Of a stretch of DNA of 64,000 nt, positions 10,070-18,200 are shown piece by piece; positions within the stretch are counted from its first letter, which is position 1, and every line of letters starts with the position of its first letter. Below the pieces are notes generated by a model. The model did not search any database and had not been told where the DNA came from. It saw only the letters and a program-made list of their open reading frames with translations. The position numbers and the translations under genes are program-made. The stretch comes from Methanorbis furvi (GTDB taxonomy: Archaea > Halobacteriota > Methanomicrobia > Methanomicrobiales > Methanocorpusculaceae): the NCBI RefSeq assembly GCF_032714615.1, contig NZ_JAWDKA010000001.1, forward strand, positions 62,001 to 126,000. The letters are read 5' to 3'.

Positions 10070-10624
10070 TTATGCCAGCGGATGAATCGTACATCCGTCC
10101 GGCTCGGCCTCCACGTCAAGCTTTGTTCGTACGGCCTTTGATGAGACAATGCCGGAGTTTCCGGACGGATCAGTAATGATCACCGTCACAGGAATCTCTG
10201 ACTTTCTTGCCAGCTCAATCTGTTCCAGCAGTTCGAGTGCGGTTTGGATCTCTTCTCCCTCGCAGGAGGTGAGCGCACGACGCACGGCATCCTCAGCACG
10301 AAGGAGAATACCTTCGACGTTGGAGACAAAACCGCTGCATGCAGGACCCGGATGAATGTTTATGCCGAACTCAGGGATATCGATCTCCCCCTGCATGCTG
10401 CGGACGACGCGTGCATTCAGATCATCGGGTGTTTCCACCTTCATCTCCCAGCGGCACGGCTCGCGGTCATTGAGCACCATCGTGTCAGTAACGCGGAAAC
10501 CGCAGTCCGGACAGACGCCGCTCAGCAGAAGAATATCGGAAAAATAGGGAATGTTTTCCGTATCGTAAATGTATTCGATATCCTTGCCGCAGTCTGGGCA
10601 GGGGCCTGGAACAACCTGACGCAT
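10070..10624 (-). CDS. ZPR1-type zinc finger protein
   Basis: A 184-residue single-module ZPR1 protein. A C4 zinc finger is formed by CPDCG (9-13) and CPDCG (38-42), followed by the ZPR1 domain with GEIDIPEFGINIHPGPACSGFVSNVEGIL. Eukaryotic ZPR1 binds EF-1A and helps its folding; archaeal forms have a single module and a less defined role, presumably also with elongation factor 1A. It sits six bases after SepF and 15 bases before the Rsm22-like gene, all on the minus strand. Confidence 0.88.
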   Translation of the reverse strand: MRQVVPGPCPDCGKDIEYIYDTENIPYFSDILLLSGVCPDCGFRVTDTMVLNDREPCRWEMKVETPDDLNARVVRSMQGEIDIPEFGINIHPGPACSGFVSNVEGILLRAEDAVRRALTSCEGEEIQTALELLEQIELARKSEIPVTVIITDPSGNSGIVSSKAVRTKLDVEAEPDGCTIHPLA

Positions 10625-10630
10625 CGGAGT

Positions 10631-11005
10631 TTACATGCCTCCGATCTTCTCGCGGGAGATGCGAACGCCGGTCGGCGTAATGATGACATAGCGCTGGTCG
10701 CCAAGACCAATGATGTCGCCGTTCACATCCTTTGAGACCGCACGGAGATCACCCATCACGCGGTCGAACATGATCTTGTCGAGTTTGAGTTTGGTAATGT
10801 CAACGATGACAATATTGTTATTGTAGACCTCGTCCTTGACACGCGGACAGTCTTTGATGTCAGCGATGCTTGCAACTTTTACGTACATGACTGCCGGCTC
10901 TTCCGCGCCTGCGACTCCTTCGTAGGAGGCGAGGTCCAGCTTCATGTAGTCATCTTCGGAAGGGGTATCCTTCTTTGATCCGAAAACTCCGTCAAGAAAT
11001 CCCAT
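10631..11005 (-). CDS. sepF: Archaeal SepF-like cell division protein
   Basis: A 124-residue SepF. The N-terminus MGFLDGVFGSK is an amphipathic membrane-targeting helix, followed by an acidic linker and a compact core with YVKVASIADI, NNNIVIVDITKLKLDK and the C-terminal GDQRYVIITPTGVRISRE. In archaea with FtsZ but no FtsA, SepF anchors the FtsZ ring to the membrane. Its neighbours are translation-related genes, which means division and ribosome assembly may share a transcript. No FtsZ gene is in the window. Confidence 0.88.
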   Translation of the reverse strand: MGFLDGVFGSKKDTPSEDDYMKLDLASYEGVAGAEEPAVMYVKVASIADIKDCPRVKDEVYNNNIVIVDITKLKLDKIMFDRVMGDLRAVSKDVNGDIIGLGDQRYVIITPTGVRISREKIGGM

Positions 11006-11055
11006 ATGAAAAATAGTTTATTTGTTGTTTATTTAATGCTTTGTATGCCAGAGGC

Positions 11056-11553
11056 TCAGAGTTCAAGGTTCCAGAGTTCATCACCGATGTAATGCAGATT
11101 CTTTGCGGCCTTTCCCTTCTCCAGCGCAATGATTCCTGCAGCATCGTAGAGTGGAATGACGACTGCAAGAGGCTTGCCGTGGCTTTCATCCACGACGAGT
11201 GCCGGAAGTCCGGCACGGACGTCGTCAGTGACCGAAACAATGCCGGGCCGCATGACATCAGCGCCGTTGATCATGTATGGGACCGCGCCCATATCAACCG
11301 AGATACGCCTGCCGGAAAAGGGTCTGAGGACTGCACCGCGAAGTGTCGGAAACGCCCACTCTTCCTGTTCCATGACAAGAGGTTTTTTGTCGATGATATA
11401 GATGTTGAACTTGGAAGCGGTTTCGGCAATCTCAATCATCTGGGCGTTGTAAAGCGCGGCGTCTTCGCCGATGCTTTCACCGAGTTTTTTCATGAGTGAT
11501 GCGAGCTGACTCTTTTTTATTGCGTGACGTTTTTTGATCGTGAGTTCTACCAT
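11056..11553 (-). CDS. PUA-domain RNA-binding protein (MCT-1/Tma20-like)
   Basis: A 165-residue protein with an N-terminal domain of the archaeal MCT-1 group (start KKRHAIKKSQLASLMKKL, then YIIDKKPLVMEQ) and a C-terminal PUA domain (VSVDMGAVPYMINGADVMRPGI ... GKPLAVVIPLYDA, roughly 83-150). Eukaryotic relatives act in translation initiation and ribosome recycling. It is the first gene of the PUA-SepF-ZPR1-Rsm22 operon and is divergent from the Sm/L37e operon. Confidence 0.85.
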   Translation of the reverse strand: MVELTIKKRHAIKKSQLASLMKKLGESIGEDAALYNAQMIEIAETASKFNIYIIDKKPLVMEQEEWAFPTLRGAVLRPFSGRRISVDMGAVPYMINGADVMRPGIVSVTDDVRAGLPALVVDESHGKPLAVVIPLYDAAGIIALEKGKAAKNLHYIGDELWNLEL

Positions 11554-11691
11554 TTGTTCTATATCCGTTTTGTCATGGGAAATTATAATGCTTCAGTTTC
11601 TCATAGTATTGCGGTTCAGGATAAACGATGCCATAACCCTGCTCTGCGCTATCTTTATGTGGGACTGAAACGAATACATTAAGCACTCTTC

Positions 11692-11997
<306 letters not shown>

Positions 11998-12017
11998 ACT
12001 TGAGGTGAATTACAACA

Positions 12018-12191
12018 ATGACAAAAGGCACGCCATCAATGGGTCTGCGGAACAAGCACTCCCACATCATCTGCCGCCGCTGCGGAAAACAGTCCTTCCA
12101 CGCACGGCACGGTGTTTGTTCCTCATGCGGATTTGGCAAGAGCGCTAAGATCCGCGGGTACAGCTGGACGAAAAAAGCAGCAGATAACTAA
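12018..12191 (+). CDS. rpl37e: 50S ribosomal protein L37e
   Basis: A 57-residue ribosomal protein. It begins [20 protein letters not shown] and has the two zinc-binding pairs CRRCG (residues 19-23) and CSSCG (35-39), then a basic tail with [10 protein letters not shown]. It lies between the Sm gene and the PurF paralogue on the same strand; AGGTGA at 12002-12007 may serve as ribosome site. The length equals that of archaeal L37e. Confidence 0.95.
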   Translation: MTKGTPSMGLRNKHSHIICRRCGKQSFHARHGVCSSCGFGKSAKIRGYSWTKKAADN

Positions 12192-12203
12192 AAAGGTTGT
12201 TGT

Positions 12204-13604
12204 ATGAGTGGTATTGCCGGCATCGTCGATTCACGCGGTGTCGCCTACCCCCTATATTATGCTCTGCATGCCCTCCAGCACCGAGGTCAGGAGGCAGCAG
12301 GCATATCTACTTTTGACGGGAGAGACTTGTCTTTGTACAAGGGTCCCGGACAACTTTCCGAAGTGTTTAACGAGTCAGTTCTGGCAAAACTCCCGGGCAA
12401 TGTTGGAATTGGTCAGGTTTTGTACACACAGAAGGCTCATCGCGGCAGACCGGAAAATATCCAGCCGCTGAAATTTTCTTTTCAGGGTCATGTGCTGTCG
12501 ATTACGGTAAGCGCTGCACTGGTGCAGGACAATCGCGAGGCTCTTCGGACTGAGTATGAGGGGAAGGGACACATCTTTTCGACGACCACAAATGCTGAGC
12601 TGATTGCGGCGATGATTGCTCATGAGCTCATTTCAGGAGAGAATGCAGAGAACTCGTTTGTCAATGCAATGCGGCGGCTGAAAGGAGCCTACGCGGGTGT
12701 TGCAATTCTCGATGGTGTTTTGTATGCGTTCCGCGATCCTCTCGGAACAAAGCCGCTGTGTCTTGGAAAACTCGCTACCGGTTACATTGTTGCTTCGGAA
12801 AGTGTGGCAATCGATACGCTTTCGGGCATGCTCATCCGCGATGTTGTGCCGGGAGAACTTGTCACTATTACCGGAGACAGTGTCAGCGGCCGTCAGGTGC
12901 TTGAGGCTGATCATCGTGCGTTCTGTGTGTTTGAGTATGTCTACACCGCACGGCCCGACTCGGTTATTGATGGTGTTCTGGTGTATGATGCCCGCAGAAA
13001 AATCGGTGAAAAACTTGCGAAGAATCCGGTGCAGGCTGATCTTGTCTCGCCGGTGCCGGACTCGGGCACGGCGTTTGCAACAGGATTTGCTGATATGTCC
13101 GCCATTCCATACATGGAAGGTCTTTTGAAGAACCGGTATGTCGGACGAACGTTTATCATGCCGGCCCAGAGTCTTCGGGAGAATGCTGTGCGGATGAAAC
13201 TCAATCCGGTCCGTCGGCATGTTGAGAACAAGTCGGTTGTTTTGGTGGATGACAGTATTGTCCGCGGCACAACATCGCTCAGGATTGTTGAGATGGTCCG
13301 TGATTTCGGTGCGGCCGAGGTTCACATGCGTATTGGTTCCACTCCGATTATTGCGCCCTGCTACTTTGGTGTGGACCTGCCGACCCGCGAGGAGCTGATC
13401 GCGAACGGGAGAAGTGTTGAAGAGATCCGAAAAATGATTCATGCAACAACGCTTGAGTATGTTTCTGAAGAGGATCTTGTGGACTCTGTCGGTATCCCGG
13501 GCGTTGATCTCTGCATGGCCTGTGCCTGTGGTAAGTATCCGCTTGCAATTCCGGGCGAGCCTCAGTGTGCGTGCCGCAGAGTGTATCCGGCAAAGGATAA
13601 CTGA
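12204..13604 (+). CDS. PurF paralogue with inactivated glutaminase site
   Basis: A 466-residue homologue of amidophosphoribosyltransferase. The phosphoribosyltransferase half looks intact, with the PRPP signature VVLVDDSIVRGTTS and the four cysteines for the structural iron-sulfur cluster (FCVFEY, APCYFG, LCMAC). The N-terminal glutaminase half has lost every key residue: the nucleophile Cys2 is Ser, the glutamine-binding Arg73 is Leu, the oxyanion-hole HNGN is VSAA (102-105), and the SDTE Asp is Asn (130). The intact copy at 33062 keeps them all. It follows L37e by 12 bases, a position where other archaea can carry the normal purF. It may use free ammonia, act on another amine, or regulate the intact enzyme; these are guesses. 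Confidence 0.85.
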   Translation: MSGIAGIVDSRGVAYPLYYALHALQHRGQEAAGISTFDGRDLSLYKGPGQLSEVFNESVLAKLPGNVGIGQVLYTQKAHRGRPENIQPLKFSFQGHVLSITVSAALVQDNREALRTEYEGKGHIFSTTTNAELIAAMIAHELISGENAENSFVNAMRRLKGAYAGVAILDGVLYAFRDPLGTKPLCLGKLATGYIVASESVAIDTLSGMLIRDVVPGELVTITGDSVSGRQVLEADHRAFCVFEYVYTARPDSVIDGVLVYDARRKIGEKLAKNPVQADLVSPVPDSGTAFATGFADMSAIPYMEGLLKNRYVGRTFIMPAQSLRENAVRMKLNPVRRHVENKSVVLVDDSIVRGTTSLRIVEMVRDFGAAEVHMRIGSTPIIAPCYFGVDLPTREELIANGRSVEEIRKMIHATTLEYVSEEDLVDSVGIPGVDLCMACACGKYPLAIPGEPQCACRRVYPAKDN

Positions 13605-13667
13605 TCGGCATTTGCCTCACTTCTATTTTTTTGAAAACAGATCGGTGTTGCATTTTTAATCATGAGT

Positions 13668-13826
13668 CGCCCACGGAAAAACGGAGTACACGGAAATTTC
13701 ACAGAAAAAAAAACATCACGGAGCAGACGTGAACATCACGGAACTCACATTTGAAACAATATTTCTGTGATGTTCACGTCTGCTCCGTGATGTTTTTTTC
13801 TGTGTGTTCCGTTTTTCCGTGGGCGG
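13668..13826. repeat. Type A inverted repeat element, copy 3
   Basis: The cleanest copy of the family. The arm CGCCCACGGAAAAACGGAGT continues through ATCACGGAGCAGACGTGAAC, a short centre with GAACTCACATTTGAAACA, and then its complement back to TTTTTCCGTGGGCGG. It occupies about half of the 307-base gap before cofD; the rest holds the cofD promoter (TCTATTTAG near 13899). Confidence 0.88.
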
Positions 13827-13911
13827 CAGGGTCTAAATAGGCAACACTTATTGCCGATCTACCAAGAATTCGCTATCTTGATTACGGCACAACACCTTTC
13901 TATTTAGTATC

Positions 13912-14826
13912 ATGATTACGGTACTGTCCGGCGGAACCGGCACACCGAAACTCATCCGCGGACTCCGTCAGATTCTGCGTGACAACGAGATCACGGTCGT
14001 GGTCAACACGGCCGAGGATATGTGGATGTCGGGGCTTTATGTTTCGCCTGACATTGATACCGTGCAGTATCTTTTTTCCGGTCTTCTGAATACTGATTCC
14101 TGGTGGGGCATCAGAGGGGATTCGTTTGAGACGTTTCATGCGATGGAAAAACTCGGTTATGTTGAACCCCTCCCGCTCGGCGACAAGGACCGTGCGACCA
14201 ATATCTGCCGTGCCGAGTTTCTCAGGCAGGGCATGACGCTTACTGCGACGACGGAAAAAATTGCCAGAGCTTACGGAGTGCAGGCAACAATTCTGCCGAT
14301 GTCTGATCAGGAGGTGACAACCTACGTCAAAACCGAAGACGGCAGCCTCATGCATTATCAGGAGTACTGGGTGGGCAGGCGCGGGAATGTGCCGATCACC
14401 GGAATCGTCCGAAAAACTGCGAACGATGCTCCACTTGCGGCAACTCCAGAAGTTATCGCAGCAATTGAAAACAGTGACGGCGTCATCATCGGCCCGTCCA
14501 ATCCGGTTACCAGCATCGGCCCGATTCTTGAGTGTACGGGAGTGCGTGAAGCTCTTGCAAAAAAGTTCACGATTGCTGTAAGTCCGTTTATTGGGAATCG
14601 TCCGTTCAGCGGTCCGGCCGCTGCCCTTATGCGGGCATGGGGGCATGAGCCGACCTCGTACGGTACATGGCAGGTGTACAAGGACTGCGTCAGCATGTTT
14701 ATTCAGGACACCCGCGACACCGAGATCGAGGTCCCGGGAGCTCACCGGCTTGATACGATGATGACGAATGAAAAGAAGGCCGAGTCCCTTGCATGGGATT
14801 TGCTCTCATACTTCCCGCGGAAATAA
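13912..14826 (+). CDS. cofD: 2-phospho-L-lactate transferase (F420 synthesis)
   Basis: A 304-residue CofD. It joins the phospholactate moiety from LPPG (or the phosphoenolpyruvate analogue) to FO to give F420-0. Family marks: the start ITVLSGGTGTPKLIRGLR, VVVNTAEDMWMSGLYVSPDIDTV, LGDKDRA, and GPSNPVTSIGPIL. Length and layout are standard. It is monocistronic here, between two repeats; its pathway partner cofG is 40 kb away. Confidence 0.95.
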   Translation: MITVLSGGTGTPKLIRGLRQILRDNEITVVVNTAEDMWMSGLYVSPDIDTVQYLFSGLLNTDSWWGIRGDSFETFHAMEKLGYVEPLPLGDKDRATNICRAEFLRQGMTLTATTEKIARAYGVQATILPMSDQEVTTYVKTEDGSLMHYQEYWVGRRGNVPITGIVRKTANDAPLAATPEVIAAIENSDGVIIGPSNPVTSIGPILECTGVREALAKKFTIAVSPFIGNRPFSGPAAALMRAWGHEPTSYGTWQVYKDCVSMFIQDTRDTEIEVPGAHRLDTMMTNEKKAESLAWDLLSYFPRK

Positions 14827-14852
14827 ACTATTTCGATACAGGATGAGATCTT

Positions 14853-15070
14853 GAAACGCGAATAGCACGAATAATAAAAAAATTTCTTGTGTTTTTCTTG
14901 GCGTGTAAATCTATCTAAAATAAATTATTTTAGTAATTTCTCAAAAATCGCCATTGGCGATTTTTTTTATTCGCGCTATTCCGCGAAGCTGCGTAGCAGT
15001 GAGCACGACGGAACGGCGTGCGAAGCGGTGAGCAGGCCGAAGGCATGTGACTCGCGCTATTCGCGTTTCA
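14853..15070. repeat. Type B inverted repeat element, copy 2, carrying the shared GC-rich module
   Basis: Outer arms TGAAACGCGAATAGCACGAA and ATTCGCGTTTCA. Inside are the hairpin AATCGCCATTGGCGATTTTT (14946-14965) and a GC-rich block (about 14989-15050) with GCGAAGC and GGCCGAAGGCATG. The same block occurs in copy 4, in type A copy 6 and in the short forms. Confidence 0.85.
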
Positions 15071-15085
15071 AAAAAAAATATTTTT

Positions 15086-15724
15086 TTATCTTGCCCGCAC
15101 ACGGAACTCGTGTGCCGCAGCCTTCGGGTCGGCAGCCTCATAGATCGCACGACCAACGATGATGCCGTCCACATATTTTTTCACGTCTTCGGGTTGTGCT
15201 CCCTGCGCACCAACACCTGGCGAATAAATTTTCATCGAAGAGCCGATGATGGTACGAAGAGTTGCCGTCCGCTCAGGTCGCGTCGCCGGAGCAATGATGC
15301 CGTCAGCTCCCGCAGCCTTTGCCATCCGTGCCATCCTTTCTGCATTCTCTCCCGAGAGGAAATCAAGAGCTCCCGGATGACTCATCTCGCAGACCACAAA
15401 ACAGACACCGCCGTGATCATGTGACGCGTCCACACATGCCGCAAGCGAGTCTGACCCGCAGAACGCATGCGTAATGATGCCCGCACATCCTGCACCAAAC
15501 ACCTCCTCACAGATGAGGGAGTTGGTGTTTGGAATATCAGCGACCTTGAAGTCTGCGATGATCGGGATCTCTGACTTTGCGAGATCCTTCACAATCTCAA
15601 GGCCGGTTGAAAGCACCAGCGGATACCCGATCTTGATCGCATCAAGCTCACCCGTGCACGCAGTTGCCACACGGACCGCCTCGGCCTTTCCCTTCACATC
15701 CAGTGCGAGAAGAAGATCCGCCAT
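15086..15724 (-). CDS. pyrF: Orotidine 5'-phosphate decarboxylase
   Basis: A 212-residue OMP decarboxylase, the last step of UMP synthesis. It opens LLLALDVKG and has the catalytic lysine/aspartate block ADFKVADIPNT (DxKxxD). Near the end come SPGVGAQG and GIIVGRAIYEA, which bind the phosphate. The start lies directly after the stop of the deoxyhypusine synthase gene with no gap, so both are probably made from one transcript. Confidence 0.94.
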   Translation of the reverse strand: MADLLLALDVKGKAEAVRVATACTGELDAIKIGYPLVLSTGLEIVKDLAKSEIPIIADFKVADIPNTNSLICEEVFGAGCAGIITHAFCGSDSLAACVDASHDHGGVCFVVCEMSHPGALDFLSGENAERMARMAKAAGADGIIAPATRPERTATLRTIIGSSMKIYSPGVGAQGAQPEDVKKYVDGIIVGRAIYEAADPKAAAHEFRVRAR

Positions 15725-16669
15725 TTACTTTCTCTCCAGCCGTTCAAGCGTTGCCGTTGCAAGAATCGGCAGCGTGATCGTTGCATCGCCGTACACCGTA
15801 ACGCCGACACCGCCCTCGCCGATTTTTCCCCAGGACTTTGCCTCATCCAGCGTTGCCCCGGACAGTCCGCCGAGATCGGGTCGGTCGCCGGTCAGCTGAA
15901 CAACATACGTGAACGCATTTTCCGTCATCAGCATCGTCTGCAATGTGAAGTTCTTGGGAACACCGCCGCCCACAAGAACAGCTCCTGCCTTCTTCACATT
16001 GAATGCCGTATTGAGCAGATCATGCATGTCGCCGATCGCATCCAGAATTGTTTTCTTGTGGAACTGGGAAAACATCCAGTATTGGAGTCCTAAGACTGAG
16101 TCCTGGAATGCCGGGCAGTAGACCGGAATATCATGCTTTGCTGCGGTCGCAAGAATTCCTGTATCCAGCTGCTCGCCTATCACCCGCAGAAGTTTACTGA
16201 TCGTGATCGGCTGTTCCGGGAGACCGGTGTAGACATCCTGAATGAAATCCTCCAGCTCCTCATAGGCTTCGTTCGGGAGGAAAATGTCATAGATGCGGTT
16301 GATCTCCTCTTTTCTCAGCTCAAGATCATCGCACTCAACCTTTCCGTGATAATGGTGGCAGCCGATTGCCTCGATTAAATCATGCGTGAGGTTTGCACCT
16401 GTTGAGGTGAGAATGTCGATGTGCCCCTTTTCGATCAAAGTTGAGACGATGCCGCCCATTCCTGCCGGAACCATTGCCCCCGACAGCCCGAAAAACTTCG
16501 TCATATCCGGGTCGGTGAGCATTTTCTCATAGACATCGACCGCGTGGAAGAGGCTGCCGCCGTTGTAAGCTCCCGCACCCCCCATCTCGGAAACAAGTTC
16601 GTTCACCGTCATGCCTGCGCGGGGGATGAACTGTTTTACCGGATCATTACAGTGTTTGTGCATATGCAT
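15725..16669 (-). CDS. dys: Deoxyhypusine synthase
   Basis: A 314-residue deoxyhypusine synthase that moves the aminobutyl group of spermidine to a lysine of initiation factor aIF5A. Typical blocks are GLSGAMVPAGMGGIVSTLIE, STGANLTHDLIEAIG, VLVGGGVPKNF and the catalytic lysine in AKSWGKIGEGG. The start is put at ATG 16669 (MHMHKH); ATG 16663 is an alternative. The longer frame to 16870 crosses a repeat fragment and is unlikely. A TATA-like sequence on the minus strand near 16705 fits this start. The polyamine substrate links it loosely to the arginine decarboxylase at 31.9 kb. Confidence 0.92.
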   Translation of the reverse strand: MHMHKHCNDPVKQFIPRAGMTVNELVSEMGGAGAYNGGSLFHAVDVYEKMLTDPDMTKFFGLSGAMVPAGMGGIVSTLIEKGHIDILTSTGANLTHDLIEAIGCHHYHGKVECDDLELRKEEINRIYDIFLPNEAYEELEDFIQDVYTGLPEQPITISKLLRVIGEQLDTGILATAAKHDIPVYCPAFQDSVLGLQYWMFSQFHKKTILDAIGDMHDLLNTAFNVKKAGAVLVGGGVPKNFTLQTMLMTENAFTYVVQLTGDRPDLGGLSGATLDEAKSWGKIGEGGVGVTVYGDATITLPILATATLERLERK

Positions 16670-16970
16670 TGTATTGTGTACCTGCCTAAAGCGAGTAATA
16701 TACCATTTGGCGAGACTGAGCAATAAGATATTGGAAAACTTGACGAACCGCCCACGATTCGCATACCTTCCACACGCCGCTCCGTCGTGTTTAACTCCTC
16801 CATTCAGGAGTCGCTTCGGCATGCTTACTGCTTCGCAGGAAAAACGGAGCGCGCTGATATCAACAAACAAATTCAGTTACAAAGCCGGAAAACAGTTATG
16901 GGTGTGGTGAGGGCAGCAGTATCCACACTGCTTTGTACTCCACATCCCCCACCTAGCTATACTATTTGCG
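16670..16970. other. Intergenic region with a rearranged piece of the repeat module
   Basis: No gene is seen. On the minus strand 16749-16850 reads GCGAAGCAGTAAGCATGCCG, an AACACGACGG fragment, GGTATGCGAATCGTGGGCG: the GC-rich module of type B copy 4 joined to a type A arm end. The rest holds the promoter of the deoxyhypusine synthase gene. Confidence 0.55.
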
Positions 16971-17891
16971 TTAACAACTTTTAATCTTGCCGTCTCTGCC
17001 CTTGATGAATCCCTGTTTACGGAGATCGTTGAGGACGCCTGAGAGGTAGTCGGCGGTGAGGTCAAACGAGATCACATCGGTTGTGTCGCCGAGAGGGAAG
17101 GCTGGTGCATCAAACGCTTTGAGAAGTGCGTCTTCGGTTGTAATGCCGCCCACGATAAGTTCGTGAATTTTTGCGATTAATGCCTGTTTGAAGAATATTG
17201 CGTCCACAAACCGTCCTGCCTCGTCGTCGTCGACGTCAAGGTGTTCGAGGACGTCGCCCAGATCGTCAATGCCTGAGGTGAGCATGATCTCAGGGCCTGT
17301 GGTGATCACGTAGCCTGTTGTTGACGAGGTGCGTATGTGGCTGGTAATACCGGAGCCATCCAGGTCTTCGGGGGTGATTCCGGCAAGATCGGTGTAGGCG
17401 TACATGACGCGCATCTCTTTGGGATCTTTGATGCCGGTGAGTGTGTACTCAGGTGTTTCTCCTGCGACGTTTAAGAGTTCGTTGTCCTCAAGAGTTCCAA
17501 GAATCATCAAAGAGTTGACGAATTTTTCTGTGGCGGTCTTCTGAATGTCTTCGTTGCCGTTTGCTTCAATGGTCTCCAGCTGTGCGAGAAGCTGTGAGGG
17601 GGTTGCGTCGGTTAAGACATCGCCGACTTTGTGTTCTGCAAAAAATTCGGTGAGGGTTTTTTCACGGCTGAGCAGATCAGCTTTGATCTCCGAGAGTTCG
17701 CTGTCCTCTTCTTTGGCGATGATGGTGTCGATGAGTGTTGCAAATGCTGCGATGGTTCCTTCAAAGTACGGGGTTCCGGAGAAGAGGTGCTCTACTGATA
17801 TGCGGGCAGAGCAGTCCTTTTCCTTGAGATATTTCTGGAACTCTGCGGCATTCTCCCGCGAGTAGAATGTGATCTTTTCCTCAAGCGTCAT
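16971..17891 (-). CDS. Hypothetical acidic cytoplasmic protein
   Basis: A 306-residue acidic protein with no signal peptide or membrane segment. The N-terminal half is mostly helical with long charged stretches (EEDSELSEIKADLLSREKTLTEFF); the C-terminal part has a winged-helix-like end (VISFDLTADYLSGVLNDLRKQGFIKGRDGKI). The last 50 residues could therefore bind DNA, but this is weak. It stands alone between two intergenic repeats. I do not recognise a family; it is probably confined to close relatives. Confidence 0.6.
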   Translation of the reverse strand: MTLEEKITFYSRENAAEFQKYLKEKDCSARISVEHLFSGTPYFEGTIAAFATLIDTIIAKEEDSELSEIKADLLSREKTLTEFFAEHKVGDVLTDATPSQLLAQLETIEANGNEDIQKTATEKFVNSLMILGTLEDNELLNVAGETPEYTLTGIKDPKEMRVMYAYTDLAGITPEDLDGSGITSHIRTSSTTGYVITTGPEIMLTSGIDDLGDVLEHLDVDDDEAGRFVDAIFFKQALIAKIHELIVGGITTEDALLKAFDAPAFPLGDTTDVISFDLTADYLSGVLNDLRKQGFIKGRDGKIKSC

Positions 17892-17961
17892 GGTTGTAGT
17901 ATATTTTTGACGCGGAAGGGGTTATCTTTTCCGACGCGTGCGGTGCATTCGAACTCATGAG

Positions 17962-18196
17962 CCACCCACGGAAAAACGGAACACACTGAATTCCACTGAA
18001 AAAAATCACGGAGCAGACGAGAACATCACGGAAATATATTGTACGATACCACAAAAAAATTCATTTGGATTCGTTTTAAAAAATTTTCATGACATCGCGC
18101 ACAAATAATAAATCATCTTTGGATACCGTGATATTCTTGTCTGCTCCGTGATTTTTTTCAGTGGAATTCAGTGTGCTCAGTGTTTTCCGTGGGCGG
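17962..18196. repeat. Type A inverted repeat element, copy 4
   Basis: Starts CCACCCACGGAAAAACGGAA and ends TTTTCCGTGGGCGG four bases before the tiaS stop codon. The inner block is CACGGAGCAGACGAGAACATC, with its complement at 18128-18152. Confidence 0.85.
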
Positions 18197-18200
18197 GATC

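Noticed and set aside
16670-16870. N-terminal extension of deoxyhypusine synthase
   Set aside because: The extra codons cross the promoter and a repeat fragment and match nothing in the family.
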